From: Prolixibacteraceae bacterium JC049
GTDB lineage: Bacteria; Bacteroidota; Bacteroidia; Bacteroidales; Prolixibacteraceae
DNA length: 64,000 nt
Assembly: GCA_023369685.1 (NCBI GenBank)
Contig: SACZ01000006.1
Span: 233,400 to 297,399, forward strand
Direction: 5' to 3'
Shown piece by piece: positions 1 to 7,122 of this stretch (positions are counted from its first letter, which is position 1; the number at the start of each line of letters is the position of its first letter). The position numbers and the translations under genes were made by a program. Under the pieces are notes generated by a model, which was given only the letters and a program-made list of their open reading frames with translations, ran no database searches and had not been told where the DNA came from.

Positions 1-1
1 G

Positions 2-67
2 TATATCTATGGACCAGCCATGCCTCGTACTATCAACTTTGGAGTAAAATTTGGGAATATTCTATAA
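2..67 (+). CDS. TonB-dependent receptor, C-terminal fragment (cut by window edge)
   Basis: The second plus frame is open from the window edge to a TAA at 65-67. It encodes 21 residues ending ...YGPAMPRTINFGVKFGNIL. A final beta-strand of the form PRTINFGVKF is typical of TonB-dependent outer membrane receptors, whose last strand carries the BAM recognition signal. A strong hairpin follows 24 bp after the stop, as expected at an operon end. The rest of the gene lies outside the window, so its substrate cannot be read. The call rests on this short tail alone. Confidence 0.7.
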   Translation, partial: YIYGPAMPRTINFGVKFGNIL

Positions 68-90
68 TCTTCTTCCTATCGATAAGGCTT

Positions 91-136
91 TTAACAAAAG
101 TATAGGTACAAAATTTTGTGTCTATACTTTTGTTAA
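91..136. terminator. Long hairpin between convergent genes
   Basis: A perfect 15-bp inverted repeat (91-105 with 122-136, TTAACAAAAGTATAG) surrounds a second perfect palindrome ACAAAATTTTGT (108-119). On the plus strand it is followed by TGCATTTTTC. It lies between the receptor tail on the plus strand and the ABC ATPase on the minus strand, so it probably ends transcription in both directions. Confidence 0.75.
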
Positions 137-147
137 TGCATTTTTCA

Positions 148-810
148 TTAGTTTCTCATTCGAGCATATCCTAATGTTTCGATATCGCTCACGTCACTCA
201 TCAAATAGGTTTTGCCTTCATAAATGATGTATATGTCATCGCAGATTTCGATAATGTGTTCGTATAAATGGTCAGTAATAATAATCCCTTTGTTGGCTTT
301 CTCTTTCCGAATCAACTGTTTTATCTTCTCAACATGAATGGGCATTATCTGCGAAAATGGTTCATCCAGTAAGCAAAATTTAGTGGAAGAAGCAAGAACC
401 GTAAAAATCTCAAAGATGCGACACTCCCCTCCTGACAATTCTTTTAATGGTGTATTGTAATATTTTTCGTATTCAGGAAAGCACTCTACCAAATAATTAA
501 AGTCCAAATCGAAATGCCTCAACACTTTGCTTATTTTAAACTGCTTTGGTATAAATTCATTTTGGGGCAAGTACATCATATCTCTATGAGATCGTTTATC
601 TGTTATTAAAGCCTCTTTATTTATTCTTATTGATTTTCCTTGACAGGACAGCTCTCCCAATATAATTTTCATCAGGCATGATTTTCCCGTACCGTTTCGA
701 CCCAACAAACCAACTACCTCTCCCTGTTGACATTTGACATAAACGTCATACAATACCCAACAATTATCAAATTCGAGAATTACGCTATCGGCTTCTAAGA
801 TGTTGTTCAT
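148..810 (-). CDS. ABC transporter ATP-binding protein
   Basis: A stand-alone 220-residue nucleotide-binding domain. Visible motifs are Walker A GRNGTGKS (about residues 38-45), Q-loop YLPQNE (about 80-85), signature LSGGE (about 125), Walker B FCLLDEP (about 146) and H-loop TDH (about 180). It should be a cytoplasmic ATPase that powers a membrane partner. No full-size permease is nearby; the gene upstream by 36 bp encodes only a 99-residue membrane protein, and before that lies a coiled-coil protein. The three genes probably form one operon read toward the hairpin at 91-136. The exported substrate, if any, cannot be read from the sequence. Confidence 0.9.
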   Translation of the reverse strand: MNNILEADSVILEFDNCWVLYDVYVKCQQGEVVGLLGRNGTGKSCLMKIILGELSCQGKSIRINKEALITDKRSHRDMMYLPQNEFIPKQFKISKVLRHFDLDFNYLVECFPEYEKYYNTPLKELSGGECRIFEIFTVLASSTKFCLLDEPFSQIMPIHVEKIKQLIRKEKANKGIIITDHLYEHIIEICDDIYIIYEGKTYLMSDVSDIETLGYARMRN

Positions 811-846
811 TGCACCATAATATTGGGGGATTCAATCACATTCATT

Positions 847-1146
847 CTAACGAGCAATTATTGCTACTATAACAATGAGAGTAAATAGCAAAATGTCTAT
901 TAGCGACGCTACAATCCAGAGTTTCTTTTTTGAAATTCCCAGGTTTTTAAAATAATAGAATAGTGAGGATTTGGCATTTTTCATATAATAACCTACAGCT
1001 CCCATGGTTGTAATTTTAAACCAAAACAGAGCACTAAATGTGGCAATACCCCATGTGTAAATAACAAAACCACAACTTAGCGAAATAAAGAAACTGGTCC
1101 AGAAAAATAGTTGGTAAAACGATATAATAATTCTCAACTCTCGCAT
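847..1146 (-). CDS. Small membrane protein, possible ABC partner
   Basis: A 99-residue hydrophobic protein with about three membrane segments (roughly residues 10-30, 35-53 and 75-97) and a short basic stretch NLGISKKKLW between the second and third. Its start codon lies 4 bp after the stop of the coiled-coil gene upstream and its stop lies 36 bp before the ABC ATPase, so co-transcription is very likely. I do not recognise the family. Position suggests it is the membrane component for the ATPase, which would be unusually small for a permease; this is inference from context. Confidence 0.7.
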   Translation of the reverse strand: MRELRIIISFYQLFFWTSFFISLSCGFVIYTWGIATFSALFWFKITTMGAVGYYMKNAKSSLFYYFKNLGISKKKLWIVASLIDILLFTLIVIVAIIAR

Positions 1147-1150
1147 TTAC

Positions 1151-2107
1151 CTATTGCTCTACCAATTCCACTCTTTTCTCTTCTAATTGCTGAATATTAC
1201 TATTCACTCTTCTTATTTCTTCTTTCAGTCGAGTTAAAATAAGAGTGATACGACGTGCTACAGATGCTAAACGACGTTGTGACTCCTGAATCTTTTGTTG
1301 CACCATAATATCAGCAATTAAACCTCCAAAGAAATAATCGGCAAAAGTCAACATCTCACCAATTTCAATTAATCGATCAATTTGCAGATCAATATCAACA
1401 TCTTTTAACTCTTTTATAAATCGATTGATACTATACTGAGTTCGACTGGCCATTCTTTTTACCTCATCGATTTTGGAATGTTTTTGAGATGTAGCCAGTA
1501 AGCCCAACATTCCACCACCCAATGCATCGGCAACTCCCCAATTATGTGCAGAATTCAAAACTTTTCCTATTTGGTCCAATTCTACCAACACCTTTTCGCC
1601 TGCTTTGTAAGCCTCTATTGCCTCATTTTTCTGAATTCTATTTCTTCCAACTTCTTCAGCCATTCTGTTTAACTGCCCTGCCAGCTCATCATTAGTTCCC
1701 AAAATCAGCTCTTCTTTGGCTTTAAACAAACGCTGATACTCTTCATCAACCGAGGTTATATTCTTTAAAGCTCCATCCACTTTCTCCAATTGATTCTCGA
1801 TCAACTCTATCTCATCTTTTAAGCTATCGTATTTTACTTTGGCTAATAAATACTCTTCGCGCTCTTTTTCTAACTTCTCTTCTTTGTTACCCAATAAAGT
1901 ATGAAATATAGATGTTAAGCTCAGCTTTTCCATATCCTTATACTCTTTGAACTCTTTTTTTAAGATCTCTCGGGCTTTATCTATCTGGCGAGTTTTTTTA
2001 CCTAACAATTGCTTCAAGTTGGCATATTCCGATTGCAACTTTTCTTGATTTCTTTTCTCTTGACGCACTTCATTAAACTGCTCAATCAATTGCTTTGACA
2101 TAGTCAT
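1151..2107 (-). CDS. Coiled-coil protein of unknown function
   Basis: This 318-residue protein is dominated by charged heptad-like helices (about 1-140 and 265-318), rich in Glu, Lys, Leu and Gln. A less charged middle holds a glycine-rich stretch ALGGGMLGLLAT (about 190-205). No signal peptide or clear membrane span is seen, so it is probably cytoplasmic and elongated. It is the first gene of the run that continues into the small membrane protein and ABC ATPase. ATG codons at 2107 and 2101 are both possible starts; the first is used. I do not recognise a named family. Confidence 0.75.
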   Translation of the reverse strand: MTMSKQLIEQFNEVRQEKRNQEKLQSEYANLKQLLGKKTRQIDKAREILKKEFKEYKDMEKLSLTSIFHTLLGNKEEKLEKEREEYLLAKVKYDSLKDEIELIENQLEKVDGALKNITSVDEEYQRLFKAKEELILGTNDELAGQLNRMAEEVGRNRIQKNEAIEAYKAGEKVLVELDQIGKVLNSAHNWGVADALGGGMLGLLATSQKHSKIDEVKRMASRTQYSINRFIKELKDVDIDLQIDRLIEIGEMLTFADYFFGGLIADIMVQQKIQESQRRLASVARRITLILTRLKEEIRRVNSNIQQLEEKRVELVEQ

Positions 2108-2257
2108 CTTTTAGTTTGAATTCTACAGAATTTGGGGTAATCATTATAGAATGATTATGACAACATCAAAATACATAAAATTTTAATATTATTCAATTCA
2201 GAAAACACTTTGGCTTGTTAAAAAAACATAACAATAAAAAAGAGGTAAATACAAGTA

Positions 2258-2698
2258 CTACTCCTCTTCCTCAACCAACTTCTTAAATTCGAAATATTGC
2301 TTCTTATCAACTAATTGCTTTAACGAGAAAAATGTAGCAATGATTAAAGGAGAGAAGTTCAATCCTAACTGATAAAGTTGTTCGGCATGTTCGTTCGCCC
2401 CAATCCACCTGAAGCTAATAAAGAAAAGGGTTACCAATATACTTAGAAAGCCTGTTATAGTAATAAAATTAACTGTTCGTCGATACTTTTTAGGGCTATT
2501 GAACAGTTTTTCTTCCTTCTTGGAAATCTTGGTCATATCGCCCAAACTGCTAAAACCAAAAGCAATTCCCATAAACAATACGCCCAGTCCAACCTCGTCC
2601 AAATTTCGACTAACAAATGAGCCAGTCATTATGTAATACATTGCCGCGAAAGAAAAGGGCCAATTCAGATATTGCAGGTAATGAAAGAAACGAATCAT
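2258..2698 (-). CDS. Integral membrane protein of unknown function
   Basis: A 146-residue protein with about four predicted membrane segments (roughly residues 12-26, 35-52, 76-95 and 108-127) joined by a basic cytoplasmic-type loop (KISKKEEKLFNSPKKYRR). The tail is charged and ends in VEEEE. About 150 bp separates it from the coiled-coil gene downstream, so it may have its own transcript. No enzymatic motif is visible and I do not recognise the family. Confidence 0.75.
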   Translation of the reverse strand: MIRFFHYLQYLNWPFSFAAMYYIMTGSFVSRNLDEVGLGVLFMGIAFGFSSLGDMTKISKKEEKLFNSPKKYRRTVNFITITGFLSILVTLFFISFRWIGANEHAEQLYQLGLNFSPLIIATFFSLKQLVDKKQYFEFKKLVEEEE

Positions 2699-2815
2699 GG
2701 TTATGGTTTTAGGTTATTACAATTACACTACTATCCCAGCTCTTCGTTTCCTTCATCTTGAGTAATGCGTTTTAAAGATATTACTTTACATTTTAATACA
2801 CAACGTAACTATTTA

Positions 2816-3244
2816 TCAATCATCTATCCATGCAGCATACTTTTCCAACATCGATTCTGGGAAACGAGCTGGTCGATTGGTTTCCATGCTAAAATAGTAT
2901 CCAGTTTGTTTTCCGGTACAGAAGACTTTATCTCCTTCGAAAATTTCGAAACATGCAACCCATTTACTATTTTTCAGTTCTTCCAGCCAAACGCGCCCTG
3001 TGGGTTTATTATTCAGGGTTAAAGGTCGGTGGTATTTAATGTTGGTTTCCGAAATAATTGGAGTATTGTTAGCAGCCACCATCTCTTCCAATGGAAAATA
3101 TTCATCCAACATGGCTGTTCTCAAATCTTCGAACCATCTTACATACACCGTATTGTTTACAATTTTCATATAATCGGTATCGTATGCCTTTATTCTTATT
3201 GGCAACTCAATACACATTTTCCTTTTTTCAACTAGTTGTTCCAT
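2816..3244 (-). CDS. Acyl-CoA thioesterase, 4HBT hotdog fold
   Basis: A 142-residue single hotdog-domain protein. The N-terminal signature DTDYMKIVNNTVYVRWFEDLR matches the 4-hydroxybenzoyl-CoA thioesterase/YbgC type, in which the Asp of the D-x-x-x-x-V-x-N segment is the catalytic acid. It should hydrolyse a short or aromatic acyl-CoA in the cytoplasm. It is the last gene of a minus-strand run after the Nudix hydrolase (53 bp gap) and the SGNH hydrolase. A second paralogue is encoded at 41825-42247. Confidence 0.85.
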   Translation of the reverse strand: MEQLVEKRKMCIELPIRIKAYDTDYMKIVNNTVYVRWFEDLRTAMLDEYFPLEEMVAANNTPIISETNIKYHRPLTLNNKPTGRVWLEELKNSKWVACFEIFEGDKVFCTGKQTGYYFSMETNRPARFPESMLEKYAAWIDD

Positions 3245-3297
3245 TTGTTGTTTTATTGATCTAATGTCTATGTGGTTTACTTTTCCTATAGGTTATT

Positions 3298-3771
3298 TTA
3301 CTGTAGTACTGGTTTCAATTGCTTCTTTATCACTTCTCCTTCGCTGTTATGCCAAATTGTTCCCTCCAACAATCCTGTTTCATTTAAAACGAAAGGCATG
3401 ATCTCTTCTATAAAACCAATTAATTTTATCGAATCTAACTGGTTCATGTCGATCCACTCCAACTCTCCTTCCGGACAATCAATAAGTTCTCCTTCGAAGT
3501 GATCGCTAGTATAAACAAACAATAACCATGAACTTTCTGCTCCTTCAAGTAATGTTTTTAGTACTCCTTTTAGTTTTAAGTCTTTGACATCTAGGCCGGT
3601 TTCCTCTTTTACCTCTCGCACACATGAAGCATGTACATCTTCATCGAATTTAGTTTTTCCTCCTACTCCGGTATATTGCCCCTGCATTGGTTCAAAAGAG
3701 CGCTTAAGCAGTAACATTCTATCATTCGCTTTATCAATAATAAAGCATACATTTCCTACGGTTATTTTCAT
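3298..3771 (-). CDS. Nudix hydrolase, MutT-like
   Basis: The complete Nudix box is present at about residues 37-60: G-x5-E-x7-R-E-V-x-E-E-x-G-L, starting GKTKFDE. A GxGGK turn in front is typical of MutT/8-oxo-dGTP-type pyrophosphohydrolases. The length of 157 residues is normal and there is no export signal, so it is a cytoplasmic, Mg-dependent nucleoside diphosphate-linked hydrolase. Its ATG overlaps the TGA of the upstream SGNH hydrolase gene as ATGA, so the two are translationally coupled. The exact nucleotide substrate cannot be told from the motif. Confidence 0.9.
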   Translation of the reverse strand: MKITVGNVCFIIDKANDRMLLLKRSFEPMQGQYTGVGGKTKFDEDVHASCVREVKEETGLDVKDLKLKGVLKTLLEGAESSWLLFVYTSDHFEGELIDCPEGELEWIDMNQLDSIKLIGFIEEIMPFVLNETGLLEGTIWHNSEGEVIKKQLKPVLQ

Positions 3772-4871
3772 CTGTTTAAAATCTCTTTAATCAATTTCTC
3801 ATATGCATTGGCATACTGAATCATACCATAATCATTGGGATGGATATAGTCGACATATGAATCAATTCCCAAGTTTAATTCTCTTTTAGAGAGCAAGTAT
3901 AGTTCATTAACGCCATTCTCCTTTAGTTTCCCGAATGCCAATTGTAAAGCTTTGTTCAGCTTCTCATATTTCTCTTTACTCGATCTATTATTATCCCAAT
4001 TCGCATAGCCAATATGTTCTGTCAAAATAATCGGCACATTTGGTCTTTTCTTGCGAATTTGCCTTACAGCCGAAAGCACCAGGTTATAGGTATCATCTTT
4101 ATCTGGTTTTAAGTTGGGCAAGCAATCTAAAATATAGAGTTTCGCTTCTATTTCTGTCAACAAACTAATTAGTTCCGGCTCTAGTCGACCATTCCCAGAG
4201 AAACCTAAATTGATAAAAGGGATGTTTAGTCGACGCTGCAAGATATTCCCCCAATTCATTCCTGGTCGGGAAGCACATGCCCCTTGACAGATGGAAGTAC
4301 CATAAGCAACAATAGGTGATTTTATATTTGCGGGTAATACCTTAAACAAATCATTGGTATCCACCCCAATTTCCAGGCTATCTACTTCGTTGTATAGTGG
4401 TAAAAACAGCTGATATTTTAATCCTTTAGCACTATAGGCAGCGTTCTCATCCTCAATGCAAAAATGATATTCCGATTTTTTCCCTAAAGAATAAGTACCC
4501 CAGCATCTCTCCCTCTTTCCATGTTCACTAATACGAAATAAATCTACTCCGCTAACACCAGTAGCAGGCATATGTGGAAAAGCAATTCCTCCCTTCAACC
4601 AATACCGAACGTAAATATCTTGCGCATTGGTTTCAAAACGGATGGAAAGTCCTGCTGATTGGCATCCTAAATTCCACACGGGAGTTCGAACTTTATCTTT
4701 TACCTTTTCTGGTAAACGATGATACTTGGATTTTACTTGATTAGGCCACGCCTGCCCTTGAATAACATTGGTTTTAGATTCATTAGGATTCCACCACTTC
4801 AGGTGACTCTTCTCTTGAGCAAAAACAAAGTTCACTGTACATAATAAGCACAGCAACATTAATTGTCGCAT
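3768..4871 (-). CDS. Exported SGNH/GDSL hydrolase with GxDLY-type N-terminal domain
   Basis: From the ATG at 4871 this is 367 residues with a clean signal peptide (MRQLMLLCLLCTVNFVFAQ). An N-terminal beta-domain holds VSGVDLFR, the GxDLY-type motif that precedes SGNH domains in Bacteroidota. The hydrolase follows: block I GTSICQG with the nucleophile Ser, a GFSGNG block supplying oxyanion-hole Gly/Asn, and block V DYIHPND with the catalytic Asp and His. A carbohydrate or lipid esterase role in the periplasm is likely. A longer in-frame start exists at 4967, but the 4871 ATG has a perfect Shine-Dalgarno 7 bp upstream and yields the signal peptide. Confidence 0.87.
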   Translation of the reverse strand: MRQLMLLCLLCTVNFVFAQEKSHLKWWNPNESKTNVIQGQAWPNQVKSKYHRLPEKVKDKVRTPVWNLGCQSAGLSIRFETNAQDIYVRYWLKGGIAFPHMPATGVSGVDLFRISEHGKRERCWGTYSLGKKSEYHFCIEDENAAYSAKGLKYQLFLPLYNEVDSLEIGVDTNDLFKVLPANIKSPIVAYGTSICQGACASRPGMNWGNILQRRLNIPFINLGFSGNGRLEPELISLLTEIEAKLYILDCLPNLKPDKDDTYNLVLSAVRQIRKKRPNVPIILTEHIGYANWDNNRSSKEKYEKLNKALQLAFGKLKENGVNELYLLSKRELNLGIDSYVDYIHPNDYGMIQYANAYEKLIKEILNR

Positions 4872-4878
4872 GATTATT

Positions 4879-4884
4879 CCTCCT
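4879..4884 (-). promoter_or_regulatory. Strong Shine-Dalgarno AGGAGG
   Basis: AGGAGG lies 7 nt before the ATG at 4871 and decides the start of the SGNH hydrolase. Bacteroidota genes rarely use an extended Shine-Dalgarno, so this one stands out in the window. Confidence 0.7.
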
Positions 4885-5049
4885 TTTTGCATTAAGAACC
4901 TAATGTTGGTTTCAATTCTCAATGCATAGTTGTTTAGTTGATTTACTTTTTGCTGAACAAAGTACAAAAAATATCAGTCATGCAGTAAGGCAAGGTAATT
5001 CAAAAAAATCCCTGACTTTCTCCATTGAGGTTTGTCAAGGATTTCTATT

Positions 5050-5382
5050 TTAGGAATTTTTGTATTCTGAATTATCCATTGGTGCAAAAAACTCCACCTT
5101 TCCACACCGTGGACATAGGTATAAATCAAAAGCTTCCCTGTTCTGGAATACGGCAAAAAGTGGCCCCATTACTCCCATATCAGGTCCTTCGTGAAACCGG
5201 TATTCTCCAACATATTTCATCGGGATTTGACACCGTAAGCAATCAATCTCCTTCGTTTTTACACCAAGATCTTTAATCTCAACTACTTTTTCTTCGGTAA
5301 AACTGTAGGTACAGTTCCAGCAAAGCTGAAAACTTTCTTCTACCGTTTCACCACAGTTGGGGCATATTTTTTCTAGTTGCAT
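5050..5382 (-). CDS. Double zinc-ribbon protein
   Basis: A 110-residue cytoplasmic protein with four CxxC knuckles: CPNC (8-11), CWNC (20-23), CLRC (about 51) and CPRC (about 91). They pair into an N-terminal zinc ribbon and a second, wider one. Such proteins are usually annotated as zinc-ribbon or DUF-type proteins of unknown role; metal binding is inferred from the cysteines. The gene starts 12 bp after the stop of the membrane protein upstream and is likely co-transcribed with it. Confidence 0.8.
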   Translation of the reverse strand: MQLEKICPNCGETVEESFQLCWNCTYSFTEEKVVEIKDLGVKTKEIDCLRCQIPMKYVGEYRFHEGPDMGVMGPLFAVFQNREAFDLYLCPRCGKVEFFAPMDNSEYKNS

Positions 5383-5394
5383 TTCTTCTATATT

Positions 5395-5757
5395 TTAAAC
5401 CATTGCTGGTTCTGGTTCTTCGTCTTTTGTATACTTATAGATGATTGTTCCTGCTGCTACAAAATTGGCTATTAGAATTGCACCGCCACCCAGCAACATT
5501 TGCAATGCCTGCTTATTAAATGCTGGAAATTTGAGCAATTCAGACATAAAAGCCAATGTAAAGTAGAAGGAAATCAGTGCTACGATACTACCTAAAAGTA
5601 TTCCTGTCACTTTATTCCTAAACATAAGCTGAGCTCCAAGAATTAAGGCAACAAACAACATAATAGGATTAAATGAAAATGGAGGGGTAAATCCTGCCAG
5701 AATAGCTCCAACAATCAAATAAATCTCTGGTAAGTAAAGTAGGTTTAACTTTTTCAT
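5395..5757 (-). CDS. Small integral membrane protein
   Basis: A 120-residue protein with about four hydrophobic segments (roughly residues 7-23, 28-46, 50-70 and 88-110) and a short acidic tail (KDEEPEPAMV). No catalytic motif is seen and I do not recognise a family. It sits directly before the zinc-ribbon gene on the same strand (12 bp gap). Confidence 0.7.
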   Translation of the reverse strand: MKKLNLLYLPEIYLIVGAILAGFTPPFSFNPIMLFVALILGAQLMFRNKVTGILLGSIVALISFYFTLAFMSELLKFPAFNKQALQMLLGGGAILIANFVAAGTIIYKYTKDEEPEPAMV

Positions 5758-5845
5758 CTGTTTAAATTCTTTTGGTTCCTGAGTGTTTAGTTCTTTTTAC
5801 TCTTCCCAAACGATCTAACTTACAATAAATTGTATAATGTCATTT

Positions 5846-5864
5846 CTTTTTTACGTAAAAAAAG
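5846..5864 (-). terminator. AT-rich palindrome after thioredoxin-fold gene
   Basis: A palindrome centred on ACGT with a run of T on one arm and A on the other, lying 11 bp beyond the stop of the gene at 5875-7014. It could act as a weak terminator, but the GC content of the stem is very low. Confidence 0.35.
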
Positions 5865-5874
5865 GCATTTCAGA

Positions 5875-7014
5875 TTAATACCCCAACTCCTTTAATTTAG
5901 AACGAATTGCATTTCCCAACTCTTTGGAATATCCATTTTTAATCCATACAATCTTGTTTTCACCATTCAGAATAAAAGTGGTAGGTAGACCAAAACGAAT
6001 TCTTTGCCGCTGCTTGTAACGCTTTTCTGCATTCTTCTCCGGGTTAAAAACAATTGGGTAATCAATCCCTTTTTCTTTCATGTAACTCAACAGCTTTGCC
6101 TTACTATCATCCGCATAAAATGCCAAACAATCTACATCTGTATTCGATTTACATTTTTGATGCATTTGCTTCACAACAGGTAACGCTTTCTGGCAATAAC
6201 CACAGTTTATTCCCGATAAAAACAGCACTGTATATTTTGCTTTTCGATCCTTGAATTGAACAGCCTTTCCATTCGTATCTTCCAAGTTCCATACAGGAAA
6301 CAGATCTCCCACTTTAACTCGCTCAATGGTTTCCTTTGTAGGAACTGGCTCCTTGCCTTTGCTTATTAAAAATGTCTGTTTGCTTTTTTGAGTTCCAATA
6401 TGATACTCTTTAATAAACGGCTGTTTCTCATTGATAATAACTCGAAATAATGCGGGCCAATTGGTTGCTTTATCGACAAACATTTCGTGTACAGCCGAAT
6501 CGGCAGATAAAGCATTAATATAAGTACACACCTTATTGCCCCAAGCAGAATCTTTTACAATAGTATGTTTAAATCCTTTTTTGCTCAATAGCTCTTTCCA
6601 AACAGGCAATTGTCCGCTTATGTCGTTTTTAAGCTTTTTCAAAGTGCTTTCCGAGACCAGATCTTTCTTATTCATGTTCTTCACTTTACTCTCTAACATC
6701 CACAAACGCTCTATGCCGTTGAATTCGACATGTGAAATAATAGGAATTCGAAAATGAGGATGCAGTAAACTATCTTCTACGATAAATTGGTAACCGAAGT
6801 TTTCATCCCCAATATTCTTTTTAAACTCACACCTCTGAGTGGTAAATATGGTATCTCCTGTTTTCGATCCTTGAATAGTTAGCTCTTTGACATTATATGC
6901 CAGTTGCTGTTCATTTGAAATTTTCTCTAATGTACTTTGGATTGTTTTCTCTGGATTATCTCCACATTTGACAAAGCTAACCACACAGGCCAGGGCAAGC
7001 CAATAAATCTTCAT
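5875..7014 (-). CDS. Envelope protein with TlpA-like thioredoxin domain
   Basis: A 379-residue protein with an N-terminal export segment (MKIYWLALACVVSFVKCGD); either Cys could be a lipid attachment site, but neither is an ideal lipobox. Residues about 30-230 form a domain of unknown family, probably beta-rich. The C-terminal part from about 235 is a TlpA/ResA-type thioredoxin fold: VGDLFPVWNLEDTNGKAVQF, then FLSGINCGYCQKALPV with a CGYC redox centre, and a later GLPTTFIL cis-Pro loop. It should act in periplasmic thiol-disulfide exchange. It stands alone between palindromes on either side. Confidence 0.83.
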   Translation of the reverse strand: MKIYWLALACVVSFVKCGDNPEKTIQSTLEKISNEQQLAYNVKELTIQGSKTGDTIFTTQRCEFKKNIGDENFGYQFIVEDSLLHPHFRIPIISHVEFNGIERLWMLESKVKNMNKKDLVSESTLKKLKNDISGQLPVWKELLSKKGFKHTIVKDSAWGNKVCTYINALSADSAVHEMFVDKATNWPALFRVIINEKQPFIKEYHIGTQKSKQTFLISKGKEPVPTKETIERVKVGDLFPVWNLEDTNGKAVQFKDRKAKYTVLFLSGINCGYCQKALPVVKQMHQKCKSNTDVDCLAFYADDSKAKLLSYMKEKGIDYPIVFNPEKNAEKRYKQRQRIRFGLPTTFILNGENKIVWIKNGYSKELGNAIRSKLKELGY

Positions 7015-7081
7015 AGGTAAATTGTTTAATTAGGAGTGACAAGATACCTATATTTCAAATATGTTCAATAACGTTTCTCTG

Positions 7082-7113
7082 AAAAACACATGAATGATTA
7101 TCTCACTCATGTG
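7082..7113 (-). terminator. Intrinsic terminator of the fucosidase PUL
   Basis: An 11-bp stem (7087-7097 with 7103-7113, one G-U pair) with a 5-nt loop is followed on the minus strand by five T (7082-7086). It lies 10 bp past the stop of the GH95 gene and closes the operon. Confidence 0.8.
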
Positions 7114-7122
7114 CTTTCGATA

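Noticed and set aside
2765..3235. Plus-strand open frames opposite the thioesterase gene
   Set aside because: They mirror the thioesterase coding sequence, have Cys/Phe-rich improbable composition and no family motif; the minus frame has a clear hotdog signature.
4974..5156. Minus-strand 60-residue open frame overlapping the zinc-ribbon gene
   Set aside because: It overlaps the zinc-ribbon gene out of frame, has no motif, and the overlapping frame has four CxxC pairs.
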